A DNA stretch of 64,000 nt from Bradyrhizobium sp. JYMT SZCCT0428 (GCF_018131075.1 NZ_JAFCLS010000029.1:1-64000); one strand, 5' to 3'. Positions 37,879 to 47,750 are shown, numbered from the stretch's first letter. A program made the numbers and translations. Notes: generated from the letters alone by a model not told the origin.

Positions 37879-40038
37879 TTGAGAATCAGGCGCAGCACGC
37901 GCAACCAGATGGTGATCGCCGCCATCGCGCTGGTCTGCGCGGCGGCCTCGGTTTCTCCGGCGGTCAGGCCGATCCGCGGGCTCTCGCTCGATATCCTCAC
38001 CGCGCTGCGCTGGGAAGTCTTTGGCCGCAGGCAGGATCCGGCGGCCTCTCCGACGGTCGTCATCGCGATGGACGAGGAAAGCCTGCGCACCGCCCCGTTC
38101 AAGGGCTCGCCGATGCTGACCTGGACCGGGGAGATCGGCCGCGTGCTGGCCGCGACGCTGGAAGGCGGCGCCAAGGTCGCCGGCTTCGATGTGGTGATCC
38201 CGACATCGATCGAGCAATCGGAGATCCCGTTCGGCGACAACATGCTGGGCACGAAGGTGCGCGGCTTCGACCGCGACTTCCTGCGCGCGCTGGCCGGCGC
38301 GGCCACCACCGGCAAGGTGGTGCTGGGCGAAACGCTCGGCGGTAACCAGCCGGTCAGGCCCTCGGCCGGACAGCGCATCGCGGTGCGGCAGCAGCAGAAC
38401 ATCCGGCCCCTCAACGTTCATACCGACCATGACGACGTGGTGCGGCGCATGCCGCTGACGTTCCCCATCAACGGCGCGAAAGTGCCTTCGATGGCGGTCG
38501 AGCTGGCGGCGCGCGCGATCGGCGCGGCTCCCGAATTCGACCAGAATGGCCGGATGACACTCGGCGGTTACCGGATCCCGGGCCGGGTACCGAACACGCT
38601 GACGCTGAATTTCGAGGGCGGCGCGGCCGACATTCCGACCTTCTCGTTCGCCGATCTGCGCAACTGCGCGGTCAAGGACGACAAGGACTATTTTCGGCGC
38701 TGGTTCGACGGCAAGGTCGTCATCTTCGGCACCGTTCTCGATATCGAGGACCGGCGCATGACATCCAAGCGCTTTGCGACCGGCATCGAGGGCGCGCGCA
38801 CGCCGCGCTGCGCGGCCGAGAGCACGCCGGTCTCCGCCGCCTTCAGGACCAGTACGATCGCCGGCGTCTATATCCACGCCACCGCGGTCAACAACCTGAT
38901 CTCGCGCAACGCGGTGGTCGAACCGGGACCGCTGTCGCGCTTCCTGATATCAGCCCTGTTCGCGGCGCTGGCGGCCATTGCCGCGTGGCAGCTCAGACCG
39001 CTCGTCGCGGCGACGGCCTGGGCGGTCATGGTCGTGGCCGGCATCGCCGGCGCCACCCTCGCCTTCAACCACGCGCTGGCGCTCCCGGTCGCCGAGCCGT
39101 TCCTCGCCAGCCTGCTGGCGCTGGCCTCGACGATCGGTTTCCGCTTTGTCGTCGCCGACAAGGATCGCCGCCTGCTGCAGAAGAGCTTTGCGCTGTACCT
39201 CGCCCCGCACGTCATCAACCGGATGCTGTCGTCGAACAAACTGCCGGAGCTTGGCGGCGAGACCCGCGAGGTGACGGTGTTCTTTTCCGACATCGAGGGG
39301 TTTTCCCTGATCGCCGAGAAGATGTCGCCGGACAGCCTGATGGAGCTGATGAACGAATATCTTTCTGTCATGACCGACGTCATCGAAAGCCATGGCGGCT
39401 ATGTCGACAAATATATCGGCGACTCCGTCGTGGCGGTGTTTGGCGCGCCGGCCGACGACCCCGACCATGCCGCCAATGCGGCGCGCGCCGCGCTGGACTG
39501 CTGCACAAAGTTAGCCGAGCTCAACGCCTCCTCGGCGCTCTTTCACGAACACAAGCTGGCGCAGCGGATCGGCATTAATTCCGGCGAGGCGCTGGTCGGC
39601 AATTTCGGGTCGCGGCGGCGCTTCAATTACTCGGTCATGAGCGATGCGGTGAATCTCGCCTCGCGGCTGGAGGGCGCCAACAAATTCTACGGCACGACCG
39701 TCATCGCTTCGGAAACGACGGTGGCCCTTGCCGGCGACGCTTTCGCCTGGCGCGAACTCGACGCCATCAGAGTCAAGGGGCGCAACCAGGCGCTGAAAAT
39801 CTACGAATTGCTGGCGCTCTCGACCGGGCTTGGCGCTTCCCGGCAGGCGCTGATCGCTCATTACGCCGACGGACTTGCGCATTGGCGGGCCCGGGAATTC
39901 GAGCTTGCCGCAACATGCTTCGAGCGTTCGGCTGACACCGACCGGCCGGCAGCGCTGTTTTGCCAGCGCGCCCGGGAGTTGGCTGAAAATCCGCCTGATA
40001 AGGATTGGGACCCGATCCGAACCCTGCAGGAGAAATAG
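37879..40038 (+). CDS. CHASE2-domain class III adenylate/guanylate cyclase
   Basis: A 719-aa membrane enzyme starting at a TTG. After an N-terminal helix, residues about 30-340 form the extracytoplasmic CHASE2 domain (VVIAMDEESLRTAPFKGSPM, AGVYIHATAVNNLI), then three transmembrane helices (LLAALAAIAAWQLRPLVAAT, AWAVMVVAGIAGATLAFN, FLASLLALASTIGF). The catalytic domain has FFSDIEGFSLIAEKM, VDKYIGDSVVAVFGAPADD and RIGINSGEALVGNFGSRRRFNYSVMSDAVNLASRLE, with both metal Asp residues. Makes cAMP (or cGMP) in response to an external cue, probably with the FecR-like partner. Confidence 0.88.
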   Translation: MRIRRSTRNQMVIAAIALVCAAASVSPAVRPIRGLSLDILTALRWEVFGRRQDPAASPTVVIAMDEESLRTAPFKGSPMLTWTGEIGRVLAATLEGGAKVAGFDVVIPTSIEQSEIPFGDNMLGTKVRGFDRDFLRALAGAATTGKVVLGETLGGNQPVRPSAGQRIAVRQQQNIRPLNVHTDHDDVVRRMPLTFPINGAKVPSMAVELAARAIGAAPEFDQNGRMTLGGYRIPGRVPNTLTLNFEGGAADIPTFSFADLRNCAVKDDKDYFRRWFDGKVVIFGTVLDIEDRRMTSKRFATGIEGARTPRCAAESTPVSAAFRTSTIAGVYIHATAVNNLISRNAVVEPGPLSRFLISALFAALAAIAAWQLRPLVAATAWAVMVVAGIAGATLAFNHALALPVAEPFLASLLALASTIGFRFVVADKDRRLLQKSFALYLAPHVINRMLSSNKLPELGGETREVTVFFSDIEGFSLIAEKMSPDSLMELMNEYLSVMTDVIESHGGYVDKYIGDSVVAVFGAPADDPDHAANAARAALDCCTKLAELNASSALFHEHKLAQRIGINSGEALVGNFGSRRRFNYSVMSDAVNLASRLEGANKFYGTTVIASETTVALAGDAFAWRELDAIRVKGRNQALKIYELLALSTGLGASRQALIAHYADGLAHWRAREFELAATCFERSADTDRPAALFCQRARELAENPPDKDWDPIRTLQEK

Positions 40039-40160
40039 CCGCTCCGGCCCTTCGGCTCGGGTTACCATCCCGGGCGAGGCGCCCTTCCATCTCGACAAGC
40101 GCCGCCAAGGTGTATAGACGAGCGCGGCGCAATCCGGCGCCACCATGAGCCCGTAATCCG

Positions 40161-40940
40161 ATGGCCAGCCCCAAGCGATATGACCGCATCGCCTTCGTTG
40201 CGAGCGCTTCCGCCGAGGCGCAGGCGGCACTGGCGGAGTTGGTCGGGCTTTACGGCAATCACGAACCGGATACGGCCAATATCCTGGTGGCGATCGGCGG
40301 CGACGGCTTGATGCTGGAAACGCTGCACCGGTACATGCGGACCGGCAAGCCGATCTACGGCATGCATCGCGGCACCGTCGGCTTCCTGATGAATGAATTC
40401 TCCACGCACGACCTGCATGGCCGGCTGGCCGCGGCGCGCGAGACGCTGATCAATCCGCTGTTGATGCGCGCGACCGATATTCACGATCAGGTGCATCTGC
40501 ATCACGCCATCAATGAAGTGTACCTGTTTCGCCAGACCTATCAGGCCGCGCATGTCCGCATCCTGATCGACGAGCACGAACGCATGGCCGAACTGATCGC
40601 CGACGGCATTCTGGTGGCGACGCCGGCCGGCTCTACCGCCTATAACCTCTCGGCGCAGGGACCGATCCTTCCCATCAACGCGGCGCTGCTGGCGCTGACC
40701 CCGATCAGCGCGTTCCGGCCGCGCCGCTGGCGCGGCGCCCTGCTCCCTAACACCGCCTTCGTGGTGATCGAAGTGCTCGAGGGCGGCAAGCGTCCGGTCG
40801 CAGCCGTGGCCGACCATGACGAAGTGCGCGACGTCCGCCGTGTCGAGGTGCTGTCCGACAAGTCGATCTCGATGCGGATGCTGTTCGACCCCGGCCACAG
40901 CCTCGAAGAACGCATCCTGCGCGAGCAGTTCGGACACTAA
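40161..40940 (+). CDS. nadK: NAD kinase
   Basis: A 259-aa NAD kinase that phosphorylates NAD to NADP. It carries the GGDG motif (LVAIGGDGLMLETLHRY), HRGTVGFLMNEF, the NEVYLFRQT loop and TPAGSTAYNLSAQGPILP, all conserved. Length fits. It is followed by an 11-bp inverted-repeat hairpin at 40959-40985. Confidence 0.95.
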   Translation: MASPKRYDRIAFVASASAEAQAALAELVGLYGNHEPDTANILVAIGGDGLMLETLHRYMRTGKPIYGMHRGTVGFLMNEFSTHDLHGRLAAARETLINPLLMRATDIHDQVHLHHAINEVYLFRQTYQAAHVRILIDEHERMAELIADGILVATPAGSTAYNLSAQGPILPINAALLALTPISAFRPRRWRGALLPNTAFVVIEVLEGGKRPVAAVADHDEVRDVRRVEVLSDKSISMRMLFDPGHSLEERILREQFGH

Positions 40941-40958
40941 CGTCGTCCCGATTAGGCT

Positions 40959-40985
40959 GTCGTCCCGGCTCAAGGCCGGGACGAC
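40959..40985. terminator. Hairpin after nadK, terminator or dispersed repeat
   Basis: GTCGTCCCGGC and GCCGGGACGAC pair perfectly over 11 bp around TCAAG. No T tract follows, so it may be a REP-type element. Confidence 0.5.
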
Positions 40986-41120
40986 GTGTTGATGGAGCGG
41001 TGACATAAGCTGCCGCCACAGCCCCCGCCGCACCCCTTTCGCAACCATTCGTTAACCGGCCCCGCGATATGGTTAACGCCGGGTGTACCGTGTTGCCCGG
41101 TATGCGCTTAGGGCCGGACC

Positions 41121-41666
41121 ATGTATCGCATCGACTTCAACAAGCTGCGGTTTCTGATTTGCGACGACAACCCGCATATGCGCCGTATCCTGCGGACGCT
41201 GCTGCACTCGTTCGGCGCGCGCGAGGCTTATGAGTCTGAGGACGGTGCCACCGCGCTCGAAATGTACACCCACTATGTCCCTGATATCGTCATCACCGAC
41301 TGGGCGATGCCGATCTTCGACGGGCTCGAACTGGCGCAGATGATCCGGCAGCCGGACTCCAAGGGCAACCCCTACGCGCCGATCATCATGCTGACCGGCC
41401 ATTCCGACAAACGCCGCGTGACGGTCGCGCGCGACGCCGGCGTCACCGAATTCCTAGCTAAGCCTATCTCGGCCAAGGGGCTTTATCAGCGCATCCTCAA
41501 CGTCGTCGCCAACCCGCGGCCGTTCATCAAGACCAAGACCTATTTCGGCCCGGACCGCCGGCGCAACACCAACAATGCCTATATCGGCCCCGAACGCCGC
41601 ATCGGCGGCGAGATGGAAGTGATGCAGCAGCCGTCGCTGCTCGACAAGGCGCGATCCAGCGTCTAA
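41121..41666 (+). CDS. CheY-like single-domain response regulator
   Basis: A 181-aa protein with a receiver domain: FLICDDNPHMRRILRTLL (acidic pocket), PDIVITDWAMPIFDGLELAQ (phospho-Asp in the DW position), IMLTGHSDKRR (Thr) and FLAKPISAKGLYQRI (Lys). The C-terminal 45 residues (FGPDRRRNTNNAYIGPERRIGGE) are basic and lack an output domain. It precedes an Hpt protein, suggesting a phosphorelay. Confidence 0.88.
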   Translation: MYRIDFNKLRFLICDDNPHMRRILRTLLHSFGAREAYESEDGATALEMYTHYVPDIVITDWAMPIFDGLELAQMIRQPDSKGNPYAPIIMLTGHSDKRRVTVARDAGVTEFLAKPISAKGLYQRILNVVANPRPFIKTKTYFGPDRRRNTNNAYIGPERRIGGEMEVMQQPSLLDKARSSV

Positions 41667-41693
41667 CGCGCGACACACCGCGAGGAACCCATC

Positions 41694-42272
41694 ATGGCGA
41701 AGGAAAAACCCGGGAAGCTGGAGGTCACGAGCTTCGCCGATCACCACGTGATCACGCAGCCCAATCCGCTGCGCAAGGTGCTGCTGCGCGTTCCCGAATC
41801 CGACCTCGACGATCCGGTCGGGCGCGCCGAAAAAGCGCTGGCCGGGCTATCCGGTGAATTCAAGAACTGGATGGCGATCGAAGCCGACCGGCTTTCCGCC
41901 GCCCACGCCGCCATCCTGCGCAGCGGCTTCACCGACGACGCCCGCGAGGAACTGTTTCGCGCCGCCCACGACATCAAGGGAGATGCTGCGACATTCGGCT
42001 TTCCCTCCGCGGGCGCCGCCGCCGAGAGCCTGTGCCGCATCATCGAACACGCGCCCGATCTCGACCAGGTGCCGTCGGATCTGATCAGGCATCACATCAA
42101 CGCCATTCAGGCCATCGTCCGTGAGCGCACCAAGCTCGACACCGCCGCCACCGCCGGCGTGCTCAGCCGTTCGCTCCGCGGCATCACCGACGAATTTTTG
42201 ACCCACGCCAACCGCGACCGCCCCGAGCATCTCGAAGCGATTTTGGCGCCGAGTATTATTCCGGTGGAGTGA
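41694..42272 (+). CDS. Hpt-domain phosphotransfer protein
   Basis: A 192-aa helical protein with an Hpt domain: FRAAHDIKGDAATFGFPSAGAAAESLCRIIEHAP, where His in AAHDIKG is phosphorylated. It is 27 bp downstream of the receiver protein gene and likely shares its transcript. It may pass phosphate between an unidentified hybrid kinase and the receiver. Confidence 0.85.
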   Translation: MAKEKPGKLEVTSFADHHVITQPNPLRKVLLRVPESDLDDPVGRAEKALAGLSGEFKNWMAIEADRLSAAHAAILRSGFTDDAREELFRAAHDIKGDAATFGFPSAGAAAESLCRIIEHAPDLDQVPSDLIRHHINAIQAIVRERTKLDTAATAGVLSRSLRGITDEFLTHANRDRPEHLEAILAPSIIPVE

Positions 42273-42290
42273 GGCGGGCTTTATCGACTC

Positions 42291-42409
42291 GTCGTCCCTG
42301 CGAACGCAGGGACCCATAACCACCGTCCTCCATTGCTGGAAAAAATAGCGACCACATCACTCCACCGGATAAGCCGCGGAGTATGGGTCCCTGCGTTCGC
42401 AGGGACGAC
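42291..42409. repeat. 28-bp perfect inverted repeats
   Basis: 42291-42318 and 42382-42409 are exact reverse complements over 28 bp, separated by 63 bp, between convergent genes. Each arm also contains its own short palindrome (CCCTGCG-AA-CGCAGGG). It is a repeat type common in Bradyrhizobium intergenic DNA. Confidence 0.8.
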
Positions 42410-42435
42410 ACCGAATTTGATGTTGGAGAGTCGGC

Positions 42436-43605
42436 TTACGCCGCGATCAGATCGTCGTGCGTGATCGCTTCTTCCGCCACCAGCTCGTCGCAGAACTGGC
42501 GGGCTTCCTCGCGGGCCGATTCAGTTGCAAAACGGCGCAGCAGGATCAAGAGCGGCTCGGCGGCCTTGCGGTCGGTCTCGCAATGGGTCAGCACGCGCTC
42601 GACCATGCGGCGGCGCAATCTCGCCGCACCGCCTGGCGTGTCGACGTAACCGGTCTCGTGGCTGACCTCGAGCGCGATCCGGAAGGCGGCGAAGGTGGAT
42701 TCCGGCAGGCCGGCGCGGATCAACAGCGCCTGCAGGCTGGCGCCGCCGCGGTCATGCAGCAGCGCGGTGACGCGGGCGTGCGGCAGGCCGGACAATTCAG
42801 CCAATGAGGCATCGAACAGTTCGAGATTGCCTGACAGCAGCGCGCGCAGGATCAGGCCGGCGGTGAGCTGGCCGGTGGCGCGCAGATGCTGCACCAGGCC
42901 CTGCATGTCCTCGCCGCGCGAACGCGCCGCGATGTTCACGGTCGAGCGCTCGCGCGCTTCAGAGGCGAGCCGCCCTGCCCGGTCCGGGCTCAACCAGTTC
43001 TTGGCGACGACGAATTGCGCCAGCGTGTCGGACAATTTGGCGACCAGCGCCAAGCGCGTGGCGGACGGCAATCCCTCCAGCACCAGCATCGATTCACGGA
43101 TCGCGGCGAGATGGCCGTGGCGCTCGACGATGCGGTCCCAGGAAAATGGCGCCAGCTCCGCATAGGCGTTCTCGATCAGCTCGAGGGCGGCGGCCGGCGA
43201 GCCGACTTCGGCAATCGCGGCGGATACCGAAGGCGGCAGATTGACCCGGCGGGCGACCGCGCACTGCGTCTCGCTGTTGCCGGTCGCGACGATGTCGACG
43301 AGGTCGGCGTCGATCAGCAGCGGGGAATGTTCGAGCACCGGCAGCGCGATTGAAGCCTGGTCGAGCGCGAGCGCCTGCACGATCGCGGCTGGAGCCTCGG
43401 CGCTGCGCGAAAACACCTGCGACATCGCCTGGCGGACCAGCGGGGATGGATCGTCGAGGAGCATCAGCAGCGCACCCTCGGCGGCGGCGCGGTCGTCCTC
43501 GGTGAGATCGGAAATCAACCAGGCCCGCGCCAAAGACCGCGTCGCCTCTGCCCGCTCGCCTGCCGGAGCGGTACGTATCCAACTGATGAACTGCCGAACG
43601 ATCAT
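42436..43605 (-). CDS. DUF2336 helical-repeat protein
   Basis: A 389-aa protein built of HEAT-like helical repeats: DRAAAEGALLMLLDDPSPLVRQAMSQVF, ALALDQASIALPVLEHSPLLIDADLVDIVATG, then REALTR-like repeats to the end. DUF2336 proteins are common in Bradyrhizobium and sit in chromosomal regions with chemotaxis or phosphorelay genes; function unknown. Convergent to the Hpt gene. Confidence 0.82.
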   Translation of the reverse strand: MIVRQFISWIRTAPAGERAEATRSLARAWLISDLTEDDRAAAEGALLMLLDDPSPLVRQAMSQVFSRSAEAPAAIVQALALDQASIALPVLEHSPLLIDADLVDIVATGNSETQCAVARRVNLPPSVSAAIAEVGSPAAALELIENAYAELAPFSWDRIVERHGHLAAIRESMLVLEGLPSATRLALVAKLSDTLAQFVVAKNWLSPDRAGRLASEARERSTVNIAARSRGEDMQGLVQHLRATGQLTAGLILRALLSGNLELFDASLAELSGLPHARVTALLHDRGGASLQALLIRAGLPESTFAAFRIALEVSHETGYVDTPGGAARLRRRMVERVLTHCETDRKAAEPLLILLRRFATESAREEARQFCDELVAEEAITHDDLIAA

Positions 43606-43889
43606 GGTCTAGCCGGCCTACGCAACCCGAAACGACACCGTGACGCGGTGCCACTGTCATAGAAAATAAACCATGACGCTTAACAAAGGGTTCACCATAA
43701 ACGTTTGGGATTATTGACGTTTCGTTAAGGGAACTCGCGCGGATCACGAAATGGGCCGATAGAGCGCCCCGCCGCCGACCACCGAAACCGCCCGGATTTG
43801 GCGCGTTCTCTTGACGCGAACCATCTCGACAAGAGGCGCCAATCCTTGCCTAACTACCCCCTGATATTTCCACTGGGCGAGGCGTAGGC

Positions 43890-45122
43890 ATGCGCTCAAT
43901 TTTTGTTTTGTCGATATTGCTGTTGGTCTTTTCGACCGTGAACTGCCGGGCGGAGAAGCGCATTGCGCTGGTGGTTGGAAATTCCAACTACCAAAGCGTC
44001 AGCCCGCTCGCCAACCCCAGGAACGATGCGGCGTTGATCGCCGAGACGTTGCGCAAGGTCGGCTTCATCCTGGTCGGCGGACGGGCGCAAATCGATCTCG
44101 ACAAGCCGGCGTTCGATCGCGCGATCCAGACGTTTGGTAACGAGCTCACCGGCGCCGACGTCGCGCTGTTCTATTACGCCGGCCACGGCGTGCAGGTCCG
44201 CAACGTCAATTATCTGGTTCCGACATCAGCCAATCCGGTGAAGGAGGCCGATGTCGATTTCCAGATGGTCGACGTCAACCTCGTGCTCCGGCAGATGGAG
44301 GGATCGGGGACAAAACTGAACCTCGTGATCCTCGATGCCTGCCGCAACAATCCGTTTGGCGGGCGCGGATTGCGCAGCACCGAGAGCGGGCTTGCACAAC
44401 TGCGCGCGCCCGAGGGAACGCTGCTGTCCTACGCCACCCAGCCCGGCAACGTCGCGCTCGACGGCACCGGCAGCAACAGCCCCTATACGTCGGCGCTGGC
44501 GCAGGCGATCCAGAAGCCGGGGCTCGACATCTTCCAGACCTTCAATCAGGTCGGCCTGCAGGTGAAACGCGCGACCGGCGGATCGCAGCAGCCCTGGGTT
44601 TCGTCCTCGCCGATCGATGGCTCGTTCTATTTCGCAAGCACGACACCGAACGCGCCGGTCGCAGCGCCGCCGCCGAATGTCGTGGCGCCGTCTGCGCCGC
44701 CGCGGCCTGTTGCGATCGATCCTGCGCTGGAGCAGCGCGCGACCGCCTTTGTCATCGAGGACATGAAGCAGTCGCAGGGCAGCGCCGCCGATTTCATGAA
44801 CTACGCCCGTCGGTCGCTCGACGAGCGAATTGATTACTATGGAAAATCAACAGCTCGCGACGAAGTCCTCAAGGACAAGGAGAGATACGTCAAGAACTGG
44901 CCGAACCGATCGTACCGGCTGCAGATGGATACGATACGAACCTCGTGCGACCAGGCGAGATCGGTTTGCCAGATCAGTGGCACGCTGGAATTCAGTCATT
45001 CCAATCCATCGAACGGCAAGAAGTCCGCAGGCACCGCGTCGTTCGAATACGGCATCAGGTTTGGCCCCGACGGCGGCAAGATATTTTATGAGCAAGGCAA
45101 GACGCTGTCGGCACAGAGGTAG
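43890..45122 (+). CDS. Secreted caspase-family (C14) protein
   Basis: A 410-aa protein with a signal peptide (SIFVLSILLLVFSTVNCRA). Residues about 25-240 form a caspase fold: RIALVVGNSNYQ, FYYAGHGVQV (catalytic His) and LVILDACRNNPF (catalytic Cys), then LSYATQPG and SPYTSALAQAI. A Pro-rich linker precedes a C-terminal domain (residues 290-410) rich in Asp/Tyr/Arg with three Cys. Export of caspase-fold enzymes is frequent in rhizobia; substrates are unknown. Confidence 0.86.
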   Translation: MRSIFVLSILLLVFSTVNCRAEKRIALVVGNSNYQSVSPLANPRNDAALIAETLRKVGFILVGGRAQIDLDKPAFDRAIQTFGNELTGADVALFYYAGHGVQVRNVNYLVPTSANPVKEADVDFQMVDVNLVLRQMEGSGTKLNLVILDACRNNPFGGRGLRSTESGLAQLRAPEGTLLSYATQPGNVALDGTGSNSPYTSALAQAIQKPGLDIFQTFNQVGLQVKRATGGSQQPWVSSSPIDGSFYFASTTPNAPVAAPPPNVVAPSAPPRPVAIDPALEQRATAFVIEDMKQSQGSAADFMNYARRSLDERIDYYGKSTARDEVLKDKERYVKNWPNRSYRLQMDTIRTSCDQARSVCQISGTLEFSHSNPSNGKKSAGTASFEYGIRFGPDGGKIFYEQGKTLSAQR

Positions 45123-45147
45123 CCCACGGTCTATGTGCTGAGCAGCC

Positions 45148-46182
45148 TTAGCTGCTGAACGTGCCGTTGCGATCGCTGAACAGATCAAGCCGGCCCGGCG
45201 CGCGGACTTCCGGTTTCTGCCCCGATACCAACGGCGTCGGCGTAGCCGAGGCGACCGAGGTTCCCCTGCCCCACAATTCCTGCACCGCAGGCGAAATCGG
45301 CTGGCTGCGTTCGCCCGCCTGGAACAGCGAGCGGAAGATCGGCTCGGGCTGCGCGGAGGCGGTCTGCGATGTCGCGACGACCGGCGTCACGCTGCGGGTA
45401 TCCGGGAAGCTCGACAGATAGGCCGCGTTATCGATCGCGGGTGTAGCCTGAGTCGCGGACGTCGCTTGCGTGGCGCTCGCGACGGTCACGCGGCGCGGCA
45501 GGTCACCGCCGACGGCCGCCATCGCGGTGCGGGTGGCCGGCGAACTGGCGGCGCTGGCGTAGCGCGAGTTCAGCACCGAATAGACCTCGGAGACGCTGCG
45601 GCCGCGGCCCGAACGATCGTAGAAGATCGAGCGGTTGGCCTCGGCGGCGGCCGGAAACATCTGCACCGCGGAGGCCCGCGGATTGTCCTCGGCGTTCGAG
45701 ATCAGTTTTCCCGCGCCGCCGACGCCCATGAAATGCGCCATATAGAGTTCGGCGTCGCTCGGCCGGCGGCCGATCTTGCCTGTCAGCTTGAAACTGTTCG
45801 ACTGCGTCAGCACCCCCGCCATCGACGACGCGGCTTGCGGATCGTCGCGCAGCTTCATGATCTCCGCACGCGCGGTCGGGTCGCTGACCGAATAGCTGCC
45901 GGACGGATTCTTGGTGATGGCGTCGGCATATTTGCCATAGCCGAGCTGGCTGCCGGCTTCCTTGACGGTACCGAGCCAGGTCTGGTCGATGAATTGAAAC
46001 AGCCCGCGTGCCGACGAGGTGGTCGCCGCCGCCTTCGGGTTGAAGTTGGATTCCATCTTGGCGGTGGTGAGCAGGTATTCGAAGCTCGTGCCGGTCGTCG
46101 AGGCAGCCTGCTTGATCGAGCCCGCGATCTTCGTGCGCGTGGGATCGACACCTGCCGTGGCGTTCAATGTGTCGACCGACAT
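45148..46182 (-). CDS. Lytic transglycosylase (SLT domain)
   Basis: A 344-aa protein whose first 150 residues form an SLT domain: FEYLLTTAKMESNFNPKAAATTSSARGLFQFIDQTWLGTV, with Glu in KMESNF as the catalytic residue, GYGKYADAI and ELYMAHFMGVGGAGKLI. The remaining half is a Pro/Ser/Thr-rich tail with Ala repeats (ATQATSATQATPA). No signal peptide is seen, as in some flagellum- or secretion-linked enzymes that leave by another route. Start 46182 is supported by AGGAAAC. It cleaves peptidoglycan glycan strands. Confidence 0.82.
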   Translation of the reverse strand: MSVDTLNATAGVDPTRTKIAGSIKQAASTTGTSFEYLLTTAKMESNFNPKAAATTSSARGLFQFIDQTWLGTVKEAGSQLGYGKYADAITKNPSGSYSVSDPTARAEIMKLRDDPQAASSMAGVLTQSNSFKLTGKIGRRPSDAELYMAHFMGVGGAGKLISNAEDNPRASAVQMFPAAAEANRSIFYDRSGRGRSVSEVYSVLNSRYASAASSPATRTAMAAVGGDLPRRVTVASATQATSATQATPAIDNAAYLSSFPDTRSVTPVVATSQTASAQPEPIFRSLFQAGERSQPISPAVQELWGRGTSVASATPTPLVSGQKPEVRAPGRLDLFSDRNGTFSS

Positions 46183-46360
46183 GTTTCCTGGTGCCCCGCT
46201 CCCCGCGAAACGACCGCGCGGCCTGTGCGAAATCGCAATCAGCGCCCAATAGTGAGCCACACTGGGACAGTTATGGTTAACGGGAGGTTAAAGAGATGCC
46301 CGGGTCTTTCCAGGATGCGCTGTTGGCGAAGGCGCGCCACGATTTCAGCCGGCATCTCGG

Positions 46361-47116
46361 CTACAGCTCGCTCGAGATGAACTGCTTGAATTCGGCGGTC
46401 TGCGGCCGGGCGAACAGTTCCGAGGTCAGTCCGCTCTCCCAGATCTTTCCTCGATGCATGAAAACGACCTGGTTTGCGACCTTGCGCGCGAAGCCCATTT
46501 CATGGGTGACGGTGATCATCGTCATGCCGCGTGCCGCGAGATCTTCCATGACGGCGAGAACTTCTGCGGTAAGTTCTGGATCAAGCGCCGAAGTCACCTC
46601 GTCGAAAAGCATGACCTGGGGGGACAGAGCGAGCGAACGCGCAATGGCGACCCGCTGCTGCTGCCCGCCGGACAACTGCTCGGGATAGGAATTGATCTTG
46701 TCGGTCAACCCGACGAGTCGCAGCACTTCGGCAGCCTTGGCCTGCGCGGCGTCCTTTGGCTGCTTCTTCACCAAGGTCAGCGCCAACGTGATATTCCGCT
46801 GCACCGTGAGATGCGGGAATAAATTGTAGCCCTGAAAAACCATGCCGACATCGTGGCGCAACTGGGCGCGAGCGGCCTTGCCGGGCCGGCCGACTTCATG
46901 GCCGCAAACTTCGATCTTGCCGGCCTGGATCGTCTCGAGTCCCGCGATGCAACGCAGCAGCGTGCTCTTGCCGGATCCGCTGCGGCCGACGATGGCCACG
47001 GTCTGGCCACGCGCCACCTCGAGGCTCACACCGTCGAGAACACGCAACGTCCCGAACTCTTTCACCACGCCTGTAACCTGAACGACGGTGGCGCTAGTGG
47101 CTGGCGCGGCCTGCAT
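46361..47116 (-). CDS. Polar amino-acid ABC transporter ATP-binding protein
   Basis: A 251-aa ATPase with Walker A (GRSGSGKSTLLRC), Q-loop (VFQGYNLFPH), signature LSGGQQQRVAIARSL, Walker B (VMLFDEVTSALDPE) and switch His (TVTHEMGFARKV). It matches the GlnQ/HisP class of polar amino-acid uptake systems. It overlaps the permease gene 47094 by 23 bp. AAAGGAGAGCC precedes the ATG at 47116, so this start is preferred. Confidence 0.92.
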   Translation of the reverse strand: MQAAPATSATVVQVTGVVKEFGTLRVLDGVSLEVARGQTVAIVGRSGSGKSTLLRCIAGLETIQAGKIEVCGHEVGRPGKAARAQLRHDVGMVFQGYNLFPHLTVQRNITLALTLVKKQPKDAAQAKAAEVLRLVGLTDKINSYPEQLSGGQQQRVAIARSLALSPQVMLFDEVTSALDPELTAEVLAVMEDLAARGMTMITVTHEMGFARKVANQVVFMHRGKIWESGLTSELFARPQTAEFKQFISSEL

Positions 47117-47750
47117 TGGCTCTCCTTTCGAGGAAACGGCTGGCCAGCGACAGCGGGTAGCACATCGCAAAATAGATTGCGGCCACGATACAGAAGATGA
47201 TGAAGGGCTCGAAGGTCGAGTTGTTGACGATCTGGCCGGCGCGCGCGAGTTCGACAAATCCGACCACCGAAGCCAGCGACGTATTCTTCACGATCTGGAC
47301 CATGAAGCCCACGGTCGGCGGAATGGCTATTCGGACGGCTTGCGGCAATATCACATAGGCATATTGCTGGAAGCGACCGAGGCCGAGGCAATCCGAAGCC
47401 TCCCACTGCGTGCGCGGCACCGCCTCGATGCAGCCACGCCAGATCTCACCAAGAAAGGCGGCGGCATACAACGTCAGCGCCAAACCGGCCGCGACCAATG
47501 GCGCCAGCTTGTAGCCGAGGATGCCGAGGCCGAAATAGGTCAGGAACAGTAGGATCAGAAGCGGCGTGCCCTGGATGAGCTGGATGTACCCGCCGGCGAC
47601 GATGCGTAGCGCCTGGCTCGGCGAGACCCGCATCAGCGCGATCGGCAGGCCGACGAGGGCGCCACCCGCAAATGCGATCAGCGACAGCAGCACCGTCCAT
47701 TGCGCTGCTGTGACGAGATACCAGATGTGGTGAGCGTTGAGCTGGATCAT
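47094..47750 (-). CDS. Polar amino-acid ABC permease (HisM/GlnP type)
   Basis: A 218-aa integral membrane protein. The inner-membrane loop carries the EAA motif (WEASDCLGLGRFQQYAYVILPQAVRI), contacting the ATPase; five helices are visible, with GTPLLILLFLTYFG near the front. Together with 47747 it forms the heterodimeric channel. Confidence 0.9.
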   Translation of the reverse strand: MIQLNAHHIWYLVTAAQWTVLLSLIAFAGGALVGLPIALMRVSPSQALRIVAGGYIQLIQGTPLLILLFLTYFGLGILGYKLAPLVAAGLALTLYAAAFLGEIWRGCIEAVPRTQWEASDCLGLGRFQQYAYVILPQAVRIAIPPTVGFMVQIVKNTSLASVVGFVELARAGQIVNNSTFEPFIIFCIVAAIYFAMCYPLSLASRFLERRANAGRASH

